Shown: in pieces, positions 1-6,005 of the stretch
Layout of the letters: each line of letters opens with the position of its first letter
How positions within the stretch are numbered: the stretch's first letter is position 1
Assembly (NCBI GenBank): GCA_022865865.1
Contig: JALHTN010000394.1
Location: forward strand, 1 to 8,767
Reading direction: 5' to 3'
Length of the DNA stretch: 8,767 bases
Source of the DNA: Anaerolineales bacterium
GTDB taxonomy: Bacteria; Chloroflexota; Anaerolineae; Anaerolineales; UBA4823
Program-made: the position numbers and the translations under genes
Notes under the pieces: model-generated
Told to the model about the DNA's origin: nothing
What the model saw: the letters and a program-made list of their open reading frames with translations, nothing else
Database searches by the model: none

Positions 1-387
1 ATTTGCAGGCAATGCTTCAAACGCAAAAACATGCCCTTGTGGACCAGTTTGCCTGGCAAATAAAAGTGTGACAAAGCCAATATTGGCACCGATATCATAA
101 ACAATCTGCCCAGGTTTGACCAACTTTCCAATTGCTTGCTGTAGTTCAGACTCATATGTCCCCAACCAATAATCTTTTTCGCTGTGCAAATCCAGACGCA
201 TCTTCAGGCCTTCATTGGCTCCAGATGCAATTGAGACTATACTCAGACCTTCAGGTGCAAAACGATTTAACCCCTTCCTGATCAAATGAGAAATGGCCGG
301 ATTCCTGTATAAAAAACGTTTATATGATAATGGCAGAACCTTTGCGATATAAGCCGTAAAGGTAAGTGCCACATTATCGAGTTTCAT
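1..387 (-). CDS. FkbM-family SAM-dependent methyltransferase (C-terminus cut by window edge)
   Basis: The 129 visible residues form the N-terminal part of a class I methyltransferase of the FkbM type. FkbM proteins usually O-methylate sugars or other small hydroxylated substrates using S-adenosylmethionine. The key signal is the glycine-rich SAM-binding motif VYDIGANIGFVT at about residues 96-107, preceded by VKPGQ as in many FkbM proteins. It is followed by FAFEALPAN at the visible end, whose acidic residue closes strand 2 and normally contacts the SAM ribose. DYWLGTYESELQ (72-83) is the usual segment just before the fold begins. The ATG at 387 is the only plausible start: the upstream frame continues without ATG, GTG or TTG to an in-frame stop inside the preceding glycosyltransferase. 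A weak GATGAG lies upstream. The gene follows the glycosyltransferase by about 41 nt on the same strand, so the two are probably co-transcribed. The sugar substrate cannot be told. Confidence 0.85.
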   Translation of the reverse strand, partial: MKLDNVALTFTAYIAKVLPLSYKRFLYRNPAISHLIRKGLNRFAPEGLSIVSIASGANEGLKMRLDLHSEKDYWLGTYESELQQAIGKLVKPGQIVYDIGANIGFVTLLFARQTGPQGHVFAFEALPAN

Positions 388-428
388 CGCTTTTGTCTCA
401 TCAAAGAAATCATGCGGATCAATTATGA

Positions 429-1475
429 CTATTCCAGCAATAATTCCACATATCGATCAACCATATCATCAAGATTGAATGCTGACTCAGCACGTTCTCG
501 AGCAGATTTTCGAAAATCGTCAAGGTTATTTATAATACTTAGAGCACCATCTGCCAGAGATGTTATATCGGGCTTGTCCATCTGCCAGGGATTGCCACCA
601 TAGGGCACAACCTTACCACCTTTATCCTCTAAAATTTCTAACAATGCGCCGGTATCAAATGCGATCACGGGTGTTCCGGTTGCGATCGACTCGATCACAG
701 AGTTTGGACAGGCGGCATTAATATCCGCAGAGAAGAGTAAATGTGCTTGTTGATAAATTTCAGCAATTCGCTCATGAGGGACCACTCCCAACCATTTGAT
801 TTTTAATGCATCCATCTCTCCACGATCGATTAACCAGCTATCCCAATATTCTTTTGTAGATTTCGATACCTTCCCCACAACCCAAAGTTCTACTAGCTTA
901 CCAGTCTTGACCATTTTTGCTACCTCGCTGGTCATTTGGATGGCATTATCTAACCCGAACTCATAACCCCCAAGCAAGCTGCCCTCAACCATCAATAAGC
1001 GAATAATATCCCCCACAGGCCTTCCATCATCACCTGGTAAAAAATTTGTCAAATCTACACCATTATGGATCACCACATTGGGGCAAGTTGTACTCCCCTT
1101 CACTCTCTGCCACCATTCCCTGGAAAACTGGGATTGGTATGCAATTTTATCGGCCAGATACGAGCGGATCACCCCCAATATGAAATTTCCGTACTCTGCC
1201 CTCAACCGATGGTGAAATCCAGTATTCATTACACGGTGAATCCAATTCATGCCATCCAATCGCTGGACAATTCTTGTCCCTCGACGCTTTGCATTCCATA
1301 AGTGGTGGAGATTTCGAGTGCCACCGATTACTAATATTGAATCCGTATGTGTATCACTGAGTTCATAACTCACGGTAATTCCGCGTTTCGATAACCCCGC
1401 AGCGAGTTTTGCCTGGAATGAAACCATACCACCTATACCAGATAAACGAGGAACGAGACAAATCTTGGGTTTCAT
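429..1475 (-). CDS. GT-B fold glycosyltransferase, GT4-like
   Basis: A protein of 348 residues, the usual length of a family 4 retaining glycosyltransferase of polysaccharide clusters. Such enzymes work in the cytoplasm, moving a sugar from a nucleotide donor to a lipid-linked acceptor. N-terminal strand 1 (KICLVPRL) is followed by the glycine loop SGIGGMVSF. VIHNGVDLTNF (about 135-145) is the classic inter-domain motif. The C-terminal donor-binding half has WLGVVPHERIAEIYQQAHLLF (about 228-248) and PNSVIESIATGTPVIAFDTG (about 257-276), the Ser/Glu-Ala-x-x-x-Gly-x-Pro-Val signature. The second Glu of the family's E-x7-E motif is present in SVIES, but the position of the first is Ala. A TTG at 1487 would add four residues. 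The ATG at 1475 is preferred because a GGGA lies just upstream of it, while the TTG has no ribosome site. Donor and acceptor are unknown. It lies between an acyltransferase and an FkbM methyltransferase on the same strand. Confidence 0.87.
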   Translation of the reverse strand: MKPKICLVPRLSGIGGMVSFQAKLAAGLSKRGITVSYELSDTHTDSILVIGGTRNLHHLWNAKRRGTRIVQRLDGMNWIHRVMNTGFHHRLRAEYGNFILGVIRSYLADKIAYQSQFSREWWQRVKGSTTCPNVVIHNGVDLTNFLPGDDGRPVGDIIRLLMVEGSLLGGYEFGLDNAIQMTSEVAKMVKTGKLVELWVVGKVSKSTKEYWDSWLIDRGEMDALKIKWLGVVPHERIAEIYQQAHLLFSADINAACPNSVIESIATGTPVIAFDTGALLEILEDKGGKVVPYGGNPWQMDKPDITSLADGALSIINNLDDFRKSARERAESAFNLDDMVDRYVELLLE

Positions 1476-1524
1476 TTCAATTCCCAATTCAGATTGTGAA
1501 AGAATCCTTTAGAAATATTTACTG

Positions 1525-1971
1525 TTACTCCCTGTATCCAGCCATCTTTGCAGGAACACCTACCCAGATTTCATTCTCTTGAGTCGAGCTAAGGAGAACT
1601 GCATTTGCCCCAATAATCGTTCCTTTCTTTACCTGCAGGGTGCCTTCCTTACAAAGCACTTTCGCTCCGGAAGCCAGAACAACATCATCTTCGATAACAA
1701 TCCCCTCAAATCCTGATCGCTCGAATGGAAGATGAATATCGGATCGCCCCAAGGTTACTCCAGGGTAAATTTTCACCCGATCCCCAATAATTGTTTTTGG
1801 ATGGATCACAACACCGAATCCACCATGCGCTAATTCGAAATCTTTACCAATCACCACTGATTTTGGGATCTCAATTCCCAATATTTTTAATGTGAAATAT
1901 GCAATACTTCCAACAATTGTTTTGTTACGTGAATATACCAACCTGGTATATATATCTTTTTTCGTAGCCAT
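1525..1971 (-). CDS. Hexapeptide-repeat acetyltransferase, CysE-like (EPS-type serine/sugar O-acetyltransferase)
   Basis: A short left-handed beta-helix acyltransferase of 148 residues, resembling the small serine-acetyltransferase-like proteins of exopolysaccharide clusters. Hexapeptide turns are visible from about residue 34 onward: IPKSVVIGKDFELAHGG, VVIHPKTIIGDRVKIYPGVT, then IVIEDDVVLASGAKVL, GTIIGANAVLL and finally WVGVPAKMAGY, the usual GVPAK end. His49 in ELAHGG corresponds to the catalytic His of CysE (LDHATG), and His80 in DIHLP may match the second active-site His. It therefore probably transfers acetyl from acetyl-CoA to a hydroxyl group of serine or, given the neighbours, of a sugar. 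The frame is open further upstream to an ATG at 2112. That start would read through the divergent lexA promoter and into lexA itself, and nothing upstream of residue 1 looks like this fold, so the ATG at 1971 is chosen, though its ribosome site is weak. It lies about 50 nt before the glycosyltransferase and is probably in the same operon. Confidence 0.85.
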   Translation of the reverse strand: MATKKDIYTRLVYSRNKTIVGSIAYFTLKILGIEIPKSVVIGKDFELAHGGFGVVIHPKTIIGDRVKIYPGVTLGRSDIHLPFERSGFEGIVIEDDVVLASGAKVLCKEGTLQVKKGTIIGANAVLLSSTQENEIWVGVPAKMAGYRE

Positions 1972-2022
1972 TGCATACCAATTAAACCATAGATTATTCG
2001 CAAGAAATGAAGTTTCTTTTCC

Positions 2023-2051
2023 TTGACACAGAACGTATGTTCGTGTATTAT
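2023..2051 (+). promoter_or_regulatory. lexA promoter (-35 TTGACA, 17-bp spacer, -10 TATTAT)
   Basis: TTGACA at 2023-2028 is a perfect sigma-70 -35 element. TATTAT at 2046-2051 differs from the -10 consensus at one position, and the spacer is exactly 17 bp. Transcription would start near 2058, about 38 nt before the preferred lexA start codon. The LexA operator lies inside the spacer, so bound repressor would block polymerase. Confidence 0.85.
2031..2042 (+). promoter_or_regulatory. SOS box / LexA operator (GAAC-GTAT-GTTC)
   Basis: GAACGTATGTTC is a palindrome at both half-sites (GAAC/GTTC) with a 4-bp centre. It matches the Gram-positive DinR/LexA box pattern GAAC-N4-GTTC rather than the enterobacterial CTGT-N8-ACAG pattern. 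It sits between the -35 and -10 elements of the lexA promoter, the classic placement for autorepression. The same site lies about 60 bp from the start of the divergent acyltransferase gene and might affect that operon too. Confidence 0.85.
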
Positions 2052-2082
2052 TTATAGCACAAGTGTTTCCTTTATTATTAAT

Positions 2083-2087
2083 AGGAG
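2083..2087 (+). promoter_or_regulatory. lexA ribosome binding site (AGGAG), decides the start
   Basis: AGGAG lies 8 nt before the ATG at 2096 but only 2 nt before the in-frame ATG at 2090. Spacing therefore favours 2096 as the true start. The in-frame GTG at 2063 is upstream of this site and has no ribosome site of its own. Confidence 0.75.
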
Positions 2088-2095
2088 TAATGGGT

Positions 2096-2818
2096 ATGCC
2101 AAGAAAACGCAAAAAAGGGTTGAGCGAGCGTCAAAAGAAAATCCTAGAAGTACTAGAAAGCTTTCAGGATCAAAATGGATATCCCCCTTCTATCCGAGAG
2201 ATATGTTCTGAAGCAAGCATCTCCTCTACCTCTGTTGTTAATTATTATCTCGAACAGCTCGAGGAAATGGGATATATCGAAAGGGATCGGCGTATATCAA
2301 GGGGCGTTCGTTTACTCAAACCTTTGGAGAATGCTTCCCAATCGATTTCAACTCAGATGAGAAAGGCTGCTGAAGCCGTATCAGAGATGCTTCAAATACC
2401 TGTTTTGGGTCGGATTGTTGCAGGTGAATTAATGCCCGTCCCTTCCTCAGATTTTTCTTATTATGATTATGAGAGCAAGATTGAGATTCCGCAAAGCCAG
2501 CTTCCTGCAAGAGAAAAGGGGAAGGATCTATTTGCATTAGAAGTCCAAGGGGATTCTATGATCGATGCCATGGTAAATGATGGTGATATCGTCATCATGA
2601 AGCCAGCAAATGATGCCAGAAACGGTGAAATGGTGGCAATATGGATCAGTGAGAATAACGAAACAACCTTAAAATATTTCTTCCGAGAGAACGGACAGGT
2701 TCGACTTCAACCTGCCAATCCAACAATGGAACCGATAATTATTAAAGATCCAAGTACACTCGAGGTGAAGGGAAAAGTTATCATGGTCATCAGGCAGGTA
2801 TCTGGATTACCTTCATAG
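2096..2818 (+). CDS. lexA: LexA repressor (SOS regulator, self-cleaving S24 protease)
   Basis: A 240-residue LexA, somewhat longer than the typical 200-220. The N-terminal winged-helix domain (about 8-75) has LSERQKKILEVLESF and YPPSIREIC, the usual LexA opening, and a recognition-helix region SSTSVVNYYLEQLEEMGYI. A hinge of about 25 residues follows. The C-terminal S24 peptidase domain contains the cleavage site Ala109-Gly110 in GRIVAGEL, the catalytic Ser154 in VQGDSMIDA and the general-base Lys193 in TTLKYF. GDIVI and GEMVAIW are also conserved, so all parts needed for RecA-stimulated self-cleavage are present. In the cell it represses DNA-damage genes until RecA filaments trigger cleavage. 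It has its own promoter with an SOS box and a strong terminator, so it is probably a single-gene unit that happens to lie among glycan genes. The start at 2096 follows the AGGAG spacing; 2090 would add two residues. Confidence 0.97.
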   Translation: MPRKRKKGLSERQKKILEVLESFQDQNGYPPSIREICSEASISSTSVVNYYLEQLEEMGYIERDRRISRGVRLLKPLENASQSISTQMRKAAEAVSEMLQIPVLGRIVAGELMPVPSSDFSYYDYESKIEIPQSQLPAREKGKDLFALEVQGDSMIDAMVNDGDIVIMKPANDARNGEMVAIWISENNETTLKYFFRENGQVRLQPANPTMEPIIIKDPSTLEVKGKVIMVIRQVSGLPS

Positions 2819-2888
2819 GCAAATCGCATAGTTGCTTCTGAGGTCTCCCAATCAGCTGACTGCGAGTGCAGCTACTCCTCCATTGTAT

Positions 2889-2929
2889 AAGCAATAGGTC
2901 GTGCAGGATATAACGACCTATTGCTTTTT
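2889..2929 (+). terminator. Rho-independent terminator of lexA
   Basis: A perfect 14-bp inverted repeat, AAGCAATAGGTCGT at 2889-2902 with its exact complement at 2913-2926, encloses a 10-nt loop. Its right arm runs into five T residues (2925-2929). It lies 70 nt after the lexA stop. Read on the minus strand the hairpin lacks a good T-run, so it chiefly ends plus-strand transcription and insulates lexA from the convergent gene that ends at 2946. Confidence 0.9.
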
Positions 2930-2945
2930 AATGCAGCTGGTGTCA

Positions 2946-4907
2946 TCACTCCGGGCAACCAGAGAAATTAATTCCATTTATTTGTGTTCCAGGAGAGAAA
3001 AAAGATCCATTAGAATCCGTCGCCAGACTATGTTTTCTTAATGGAGTTGTTCCCACGATATCAGGGTCACGAGTAATCGATTGATTATCGCCCGCTTCTT
3101 CCCCATAGCTGAGGCTTGCAACAACTTCGAGCTGTGAGTTATATAAGTAAATGTTTTCCATATTATCATTCAAACCTAATTTTCCACTTGATGCAACCTG
3201 AACAAGCGAATTTCCAAAATTCCCGTTGGGATTTCCTCCACCAAATAGAACTAAACCACAACTGGGTTCAAGAATGGAACCATCGGGGAAGGTATGCCTG
3301 ATATCTAAAACATCTCCAAACGCCCAGCCGCTGATATCCCTTAGTGTTTCAGAGCTGTTAATTATCTCTATAAACTCATCATCCGAATTATCTACAATCC
3401 CATCATTATTTGCATCCCCCATATCCACATCTGGATCAGCTAAGATTTCATTAATAACTAATTTTATTAGTGGCTGAGGAGTGTCGGTTGAGGTCGAGGT
3501 TGAGGTTGGAGTTTGTGTAGAAGGAGCAGTAGGATTTGGAGGTATTGGTGAAGGAGTTTCTATCATCGGAGTACGTGAAGGAGTCGCTGAAGGATTTGGT
3601 GGATTTAGCTGAACCATCCCAGGTTGAGGCAGGGGTAGCTCCACCCAATCTAGCGCTGAATCCGTATCCATGTTCGCTGGTTGTCGTGAAATTGAATGTC
3701 CTGGATTTACACTGGGTACAGATGGATCAAAAGCAATAACAGAATCACCCCAGGAAACTGCATCAACAAGGTATCCAGTCTTCTTGGTTATGAATAATTC
3801 ATCCCCGATGTTACTTAAATTTATTTTTCCAGTTGCCCAAATTGGAGAAGATTTCAAATCAGGAATTTCCTCAATTGTGTCATTGATCTCATAATCAGGG
3901 ATCATTCCATAGTTATCTAGAAATATACTCGCCCGATTAGCGATCACAATCACCCCTCCAGGAGAAATGCTGCCTCCAGATGGGAACACCATCATGCCCT
4001 CCGCCCCTCCATTGGTTTCTTCATCTCCCAATAACACGCATTCCAAGCTGATTTCTTTGTTTCCGAAATTATAAAGTTCCATCCACTCACCATCTGGCTC
4101 TGGACTTAACTCTGGATCGTAGAAAATTTCAGAAATCAAAATAGTGATAATGTCACATGCGGGTTGGGTAGCAGTCGGAGTCTGAGGAAGAGGGGTAAGC
4201 ACCTCCAAATTTACTCTGCCTGGTTGGGGTTCTGCAAGAATGGACCAATCATCGGCACGGTTACTGTCGGTGTTAGCAGGTTTGCGCTCGAGGGAAAAAC
4301 CGTCCTCCGTTTTGGGTGCAGGTGGATTGAAAGCAAATATTGAATCACCCCAAGAGACAGCATCCATGAGATCATCTTCTTGATCAAGCAGCAATAGTTC
4401 ATCTCCCGAATTGTTTAAGTTTATAACCCCACCAGCCCATTTTTTGTACTTAACCAGATTGATTACTTCCGGATCACTATTTAATAACTCAAAATTTGGT
4501 CTAAACCCGTATACTTGGGAGAATAACATCGATTGGTTCGCAATCACGATCGTTTCACCTGGATAAATTCGTGATCCTGCTGGGAACACATACATACCCT
4601 CAAGATCGCCTTGTGCTTCACTATCTCCAATCTTAAAATCCTGCAAATCTATACTATCTGAGCTGCGGTTAAACAATTCAATCCATTCGTGGCCAGGTTC
4701 GGAATCTATCGGATTGAACATGATTTCCGATATCACCAGCTTATTGTTCCTCTCCGCACCTACAGAAACTAAATGATTCAATAGCGGAAAATATATAGAT
4801 TTTGAGCTGTGAATTGGATTAACATACGAAAAACCGATCAAGAAAATAAACCCAACCAATAATGGAAAGACTTTGAGCACCTCCCTATGTGCTCTTTTTG
4901 CATTCAT
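2946..4907 (-). CDS. Secreted or anchored protein with three lamin tail domains (LTD)
   Basis: A 653-residue protein beginning with a basic stretch (Lys4, Arg5, Arg8, Lys12) and a hydrophobic segment at about 13-29. No clear signal-peptidase site follows, so it is either an export signal or a membrane anchor. Three immunoglobulin-like lamin tail domains follow. LTD1 (about 57-230) starts LVISEIMFNP, LTD2 (about 255-432) ILISEIFYDP, and LTD3 (481-653) LVINEILADP; each has the EWIEL/EWMEL/EFIEI strand. LTD1 and LTD2 are recent duplicates, sharing DAVSWGDS, the KPAN/QPAN segment and PQPG near their ends. Linkers are rich in Pro, Thr and Ser (about 238-250 and 434-479). LTD3 holds a dockerin-like calcium loop, DANNDGIVDNSDDEF (498-512). 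No enzyme domain is seen. Bacterial LTDs are usually found in extracellular proteins, so a surface adhesive or structural role is likely but unproven. The ATG at 4907 has AAAGGG about 6 nt upstream. Confidence 0.85.
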   Translation of the reverse strand: MNAKRAHREVLKVFPLLVGFIFLIGFSYVNPIHSSKSIYFPLLNHLVSVGAERNNKLVISEIMFNPIDSEPGHEWIELFNRSSDSIDLQDFKIGDSEAQGDLEGMYVFPAGSRIYPGETIVIANQSMLFSQVYGFRPNFELLNSDPEVINLVKYKKWAGGVINLNNSGDELLLLDQEDDLMDAVSWGDSIFAFNPPAPKTEDGFSLERKPANTDSNRADDWSILAEPQPGRVNLEVLTPLPQTPTATQPACDIITILISEIFYDPELSPEPDGEWMELYNFGNKEISLECVLLGDEETNGGAEGMMVFPSGGSISPGGVIVIANRASIFLDNYGMIPDYEINDTIEEIPDLKSSPIWATGKINLSNIGDELFITKKTGYLVDAVSWGDSVIAFDPSVPSVNPGHSISRQPANMDTDSALDWVELPLPQPGMVQLNPPNPSATPSRTPMIETPSPIPPNPTAPSTQTPTSTSTSTDTPQPLIKLVINEILADPDVDMGDANNDGIVDNSDDEFIEIINSSETLRDISGWAFGDVLDIRHTFPDGSILEPSCGLVLFGGGNPNGNFGNSLVQVASSGKLGLNDNMENIYLYNSQLEVVASLSYGEEAGDNQSITRDPDIVGTTPLRKHSLATDSNGSFFSPGTQINGINFSGCPE

Positions 4908-5025
4908 TTCGCGCCCTTTACCCCAACAAGGACCTCACATGGATTTCTGCAATTAATTATCTAAACCGATAATGTTGAAATTCAAAAACAAATCCCCGCT
5001 TGTTCCAGTGTTCATCCCTAATCTT

Positions 5026-5053
5026 ATTATAGCGAAATCCATATAAAAAGCAA
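5026..5053 (-). promoter_or_regulatory. Putative promoter of the LTD protein gene
   Basis: Read on the minus strand, TTGCTT (5053-5048) is followed after 16 bp by a perfect TATAAT (5031-5026). Transcription would start near 5019, giving a leader of about 110 nt before the ATG at 4907. The -10 box is perfect and the -35 matches at four of six positions. No experimental support exists. Confidence 0.5.
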
Positions 5054-5155
5054 ATTTGATGCGTTTTTTTAGTTTCCAGCGGGTTAATACTTGCACCTGC
5101 AATTAAAAAGTTCCATTTGCCTGGATTAACAGGTAAAATAAATAGAATCATACTT

Positions 5156-5160
5156 GGAGG
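5156..5160 (+). promoter_or_regulatory. Pilin gene ribosome binding site (GGAGG)
   Basis: GGAGG lies 8 nt before the ATG at 5169, an ideal spacing. It supports translation of this very short gene and argues against the ATG at 5161, which touches the site directly and opens only a short frame. Confidence 0.8.
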
Positions 5161-5168
5161 ATGCAGAC

Positions 5169-5315
5169 ATGGGTGAATCAGGAAGAAACCAAGGACAGAG
5201 TCTATTAGAATACGCATTAATCTTAATCCTGGTTGCGATTATTGTGATCATTGTAATTTACTTATTTGGACCAGCGATTGGGAACTTGTACAGCAATATT
5301 ATTCAAAGTATATAG
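5169..5315 (+). CDS. Small Flp/type IVb pilin-like protein (48 aa)
   Basis: A short gene for a 48-residue type IVb (Flp) pilin precursor. A nine-residue polar leader ending in Gly9 is followed by QSLLEYALILILVAIIVI. Cleavage by a prepilin peptidase after Gly9 would place Glu at +5 and Tyr at +6, the Flp hallmark. The mature peptide is a single hydrophobic helix of about 20 residues followed by LFGPAIGNLYSNIIQSI, a tail resembling short Flp pilins in Anaerolineae genomes. It would be inserted in the cytoplasmic membrane and could be assembled into a Tad-type pilus, but no tad/cpa assembly gene is in this window. A strong GGAGG supports the start. The stop lies 5 nt before the sugar transferase start, so the two are probably co-transcribed and perhaps translationally coupled. 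A pilin leading a glycan operon is unusual. Confidence 0.85.
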   Translation: MGESGRNQGQSLLEYALILILVAIIVIIVIYLFGPAIGNLYSNIIQSI

Positions 5316-5320
5316 CTCGA

Positions 5321-5977
5321 ATGCCATTGCTTCCTGATAATGTGCCACTCGTTAAGCGGGGATTGGATCTATTTATATCAACCTGCGGATTAATAGTCCT
5401 TTTCCCTATCCTTTTGATCATATCAATATTGGTCTTTTTTATTCAGGGATTTCCGATTCTCTTCCATCAACAGCGTCCTGGTTATCTCGGCAGACCATTT
5501 ACTATATACAAATTTAGAACCATGTCTGAAAAATTCAGTACAGACGGCAGATTATTACCCGAGGAACAGCGGGTAACCTGGTTGGGTAGGGTATTACGCA
5601 CCACAAGTTTGGATGAAGTCCCCGAATTAATAAATGTATTCAAAGGCGAAATGAGTATCGTAGGACCGAGACCATTATTAATGCAGTATCTTTCTCGTTA
5701 TACTCCAGAACAAGCCAGACGTCATGATGTTCTACCGGGAATCACGGGTTGGGCACAGATCAATGGTCGTAATGCCATCACGTGGGAAGACAAATTCATT
5801 TTTGATGTCTGGTACGTTGACAACTGGAGTTTTTCATTGGATATTAAGATTCTTCTGCAAACGGTTTGGAAGGTTCTGCTTAGAGAAGGGATAGACGAAC
5901 CGGGTCACATTTCGTCAGGGGAATTCATGGGAAGCAATAGCAAGAGTTTTCCCGGTAAAGATATCATGGAGCAATAA
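5321..5977 (+). CDS. PglC-like monotopic phosphoglycosyl transferase (initiating sugar transferase)
   Basis: A 218-residue bacterial sugar transferase. Enzymes of this family move a sugar-1-phosphate from a UDP-sugar to undecaprenyl phosphate at the inner face of the membrane, the first committed step of glycan assembly. The reentrant membrane helix is at about 22-42 (GLIVLFPILLIISILVFFIQ). It is followed by FHQQRPG (48-54), KFRTM (64-68), the catalytic Asp-Glu pair in TSLDEVPEL (Asp98-Glu99), the SIVGPRPLL motif (112-120) and PGITGWAQINGRN (139-151). The C-terminal LLREGIDEPGH is like that of short PglC/WcaJ-type enzymes. It lacks the extra N-terminal domains of long WbaP or WcaJ proteins, so it is the minimal catalytic form. 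The ATG at 5321 follows the pilin stop by 5 nt and has no clear ribosome site, which suggests coupling to pilin translation. The downstream PglD-type gene suggests an acylated amino sugar as donor, but this is inference. Confidence 0.92.
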   Translation: MPLLPDNVPLVKRGLDLFISTCGLIVLFPILLIISILVFFIQGFPILFHQQRPGYLGRPFTIYKFRTMSEKFSTDGRLLPEEQRVTWLGRVLRTTSLDEVPELINVFKGEMSIVGPRPLLMQYLSRYTPEQARRHDVLPGITGWAQINGRNAITWEDKFIFDVWYVDNWSFSLDIKILLQTVWKVLLREGIDEPGHISSGEFMGSNSKSFPGKDIMEQ

Positions 5978-6005
5978 TGTTTCCTCAACACTCGAGTGAA
6001 ATCAG

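Larger units (their letters stand above)
4908..5168. other. Divergent intergenic region between the LTD gene and the pilin gene
   Basis: This 261-bp AT-rich stretch separates two divergent genes. It holds a probable minus-strand promoter (5026-5053) for the LTD gene and a clear ribosome site for the pilin gene at its right end. I could not find a convincing plus-strand promoter for the pilin operon; TTGTTC at 5000 with TATTAT at 5025 has a 19-bp spacer and is weak. I saw no riboswitch-like or tRNA-like structure. Confidence 0.6.

Noticed and set aside
412..603. Plus-strand reading frame at the end of the glycosyltransferase
   Set aside because: Serine/arginine-rich shadow of the glycosyltransferase on the other strand.
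2063..2095. Upstream GTG start for lexA at 2063
   Set aside because: It precedes the AGGAG ribosome site and adds a non-LexA-like hydrophobic stretch; LexA homology begins at about 2096.
1972..2112. N-terminal extension of the minus-strand acyltransferase to an ATG at 2112
   Set aside because: It would cover the lexA promoter, SOS box and first lexA codons, and the added residues resemble nothing of the beta-helix family.
2853..2878. Short imperfect hairpin (AGCTGACT/AGTGCAGCT) after lexA
   Set aside because: It has a bulge and no T-run; the perfect hairpin at 2889-2929 is the convincing terminator.
4908..5168. Riboswitch (for example cyclic di-GMP) in the LTD or pilin leader
   Set aside because: I looked for conserved GNRA-tetraloop-receptor and GCACGAC-like elements on both strands and saw none.
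4957..5217. Minus-strand reading frame of 86 codons in the intergenic region
   Set aside because: It covers the likely LTD promoter and the pilin ribosome site and start, has no recognisable domain, and overlaps a better-supported gene.
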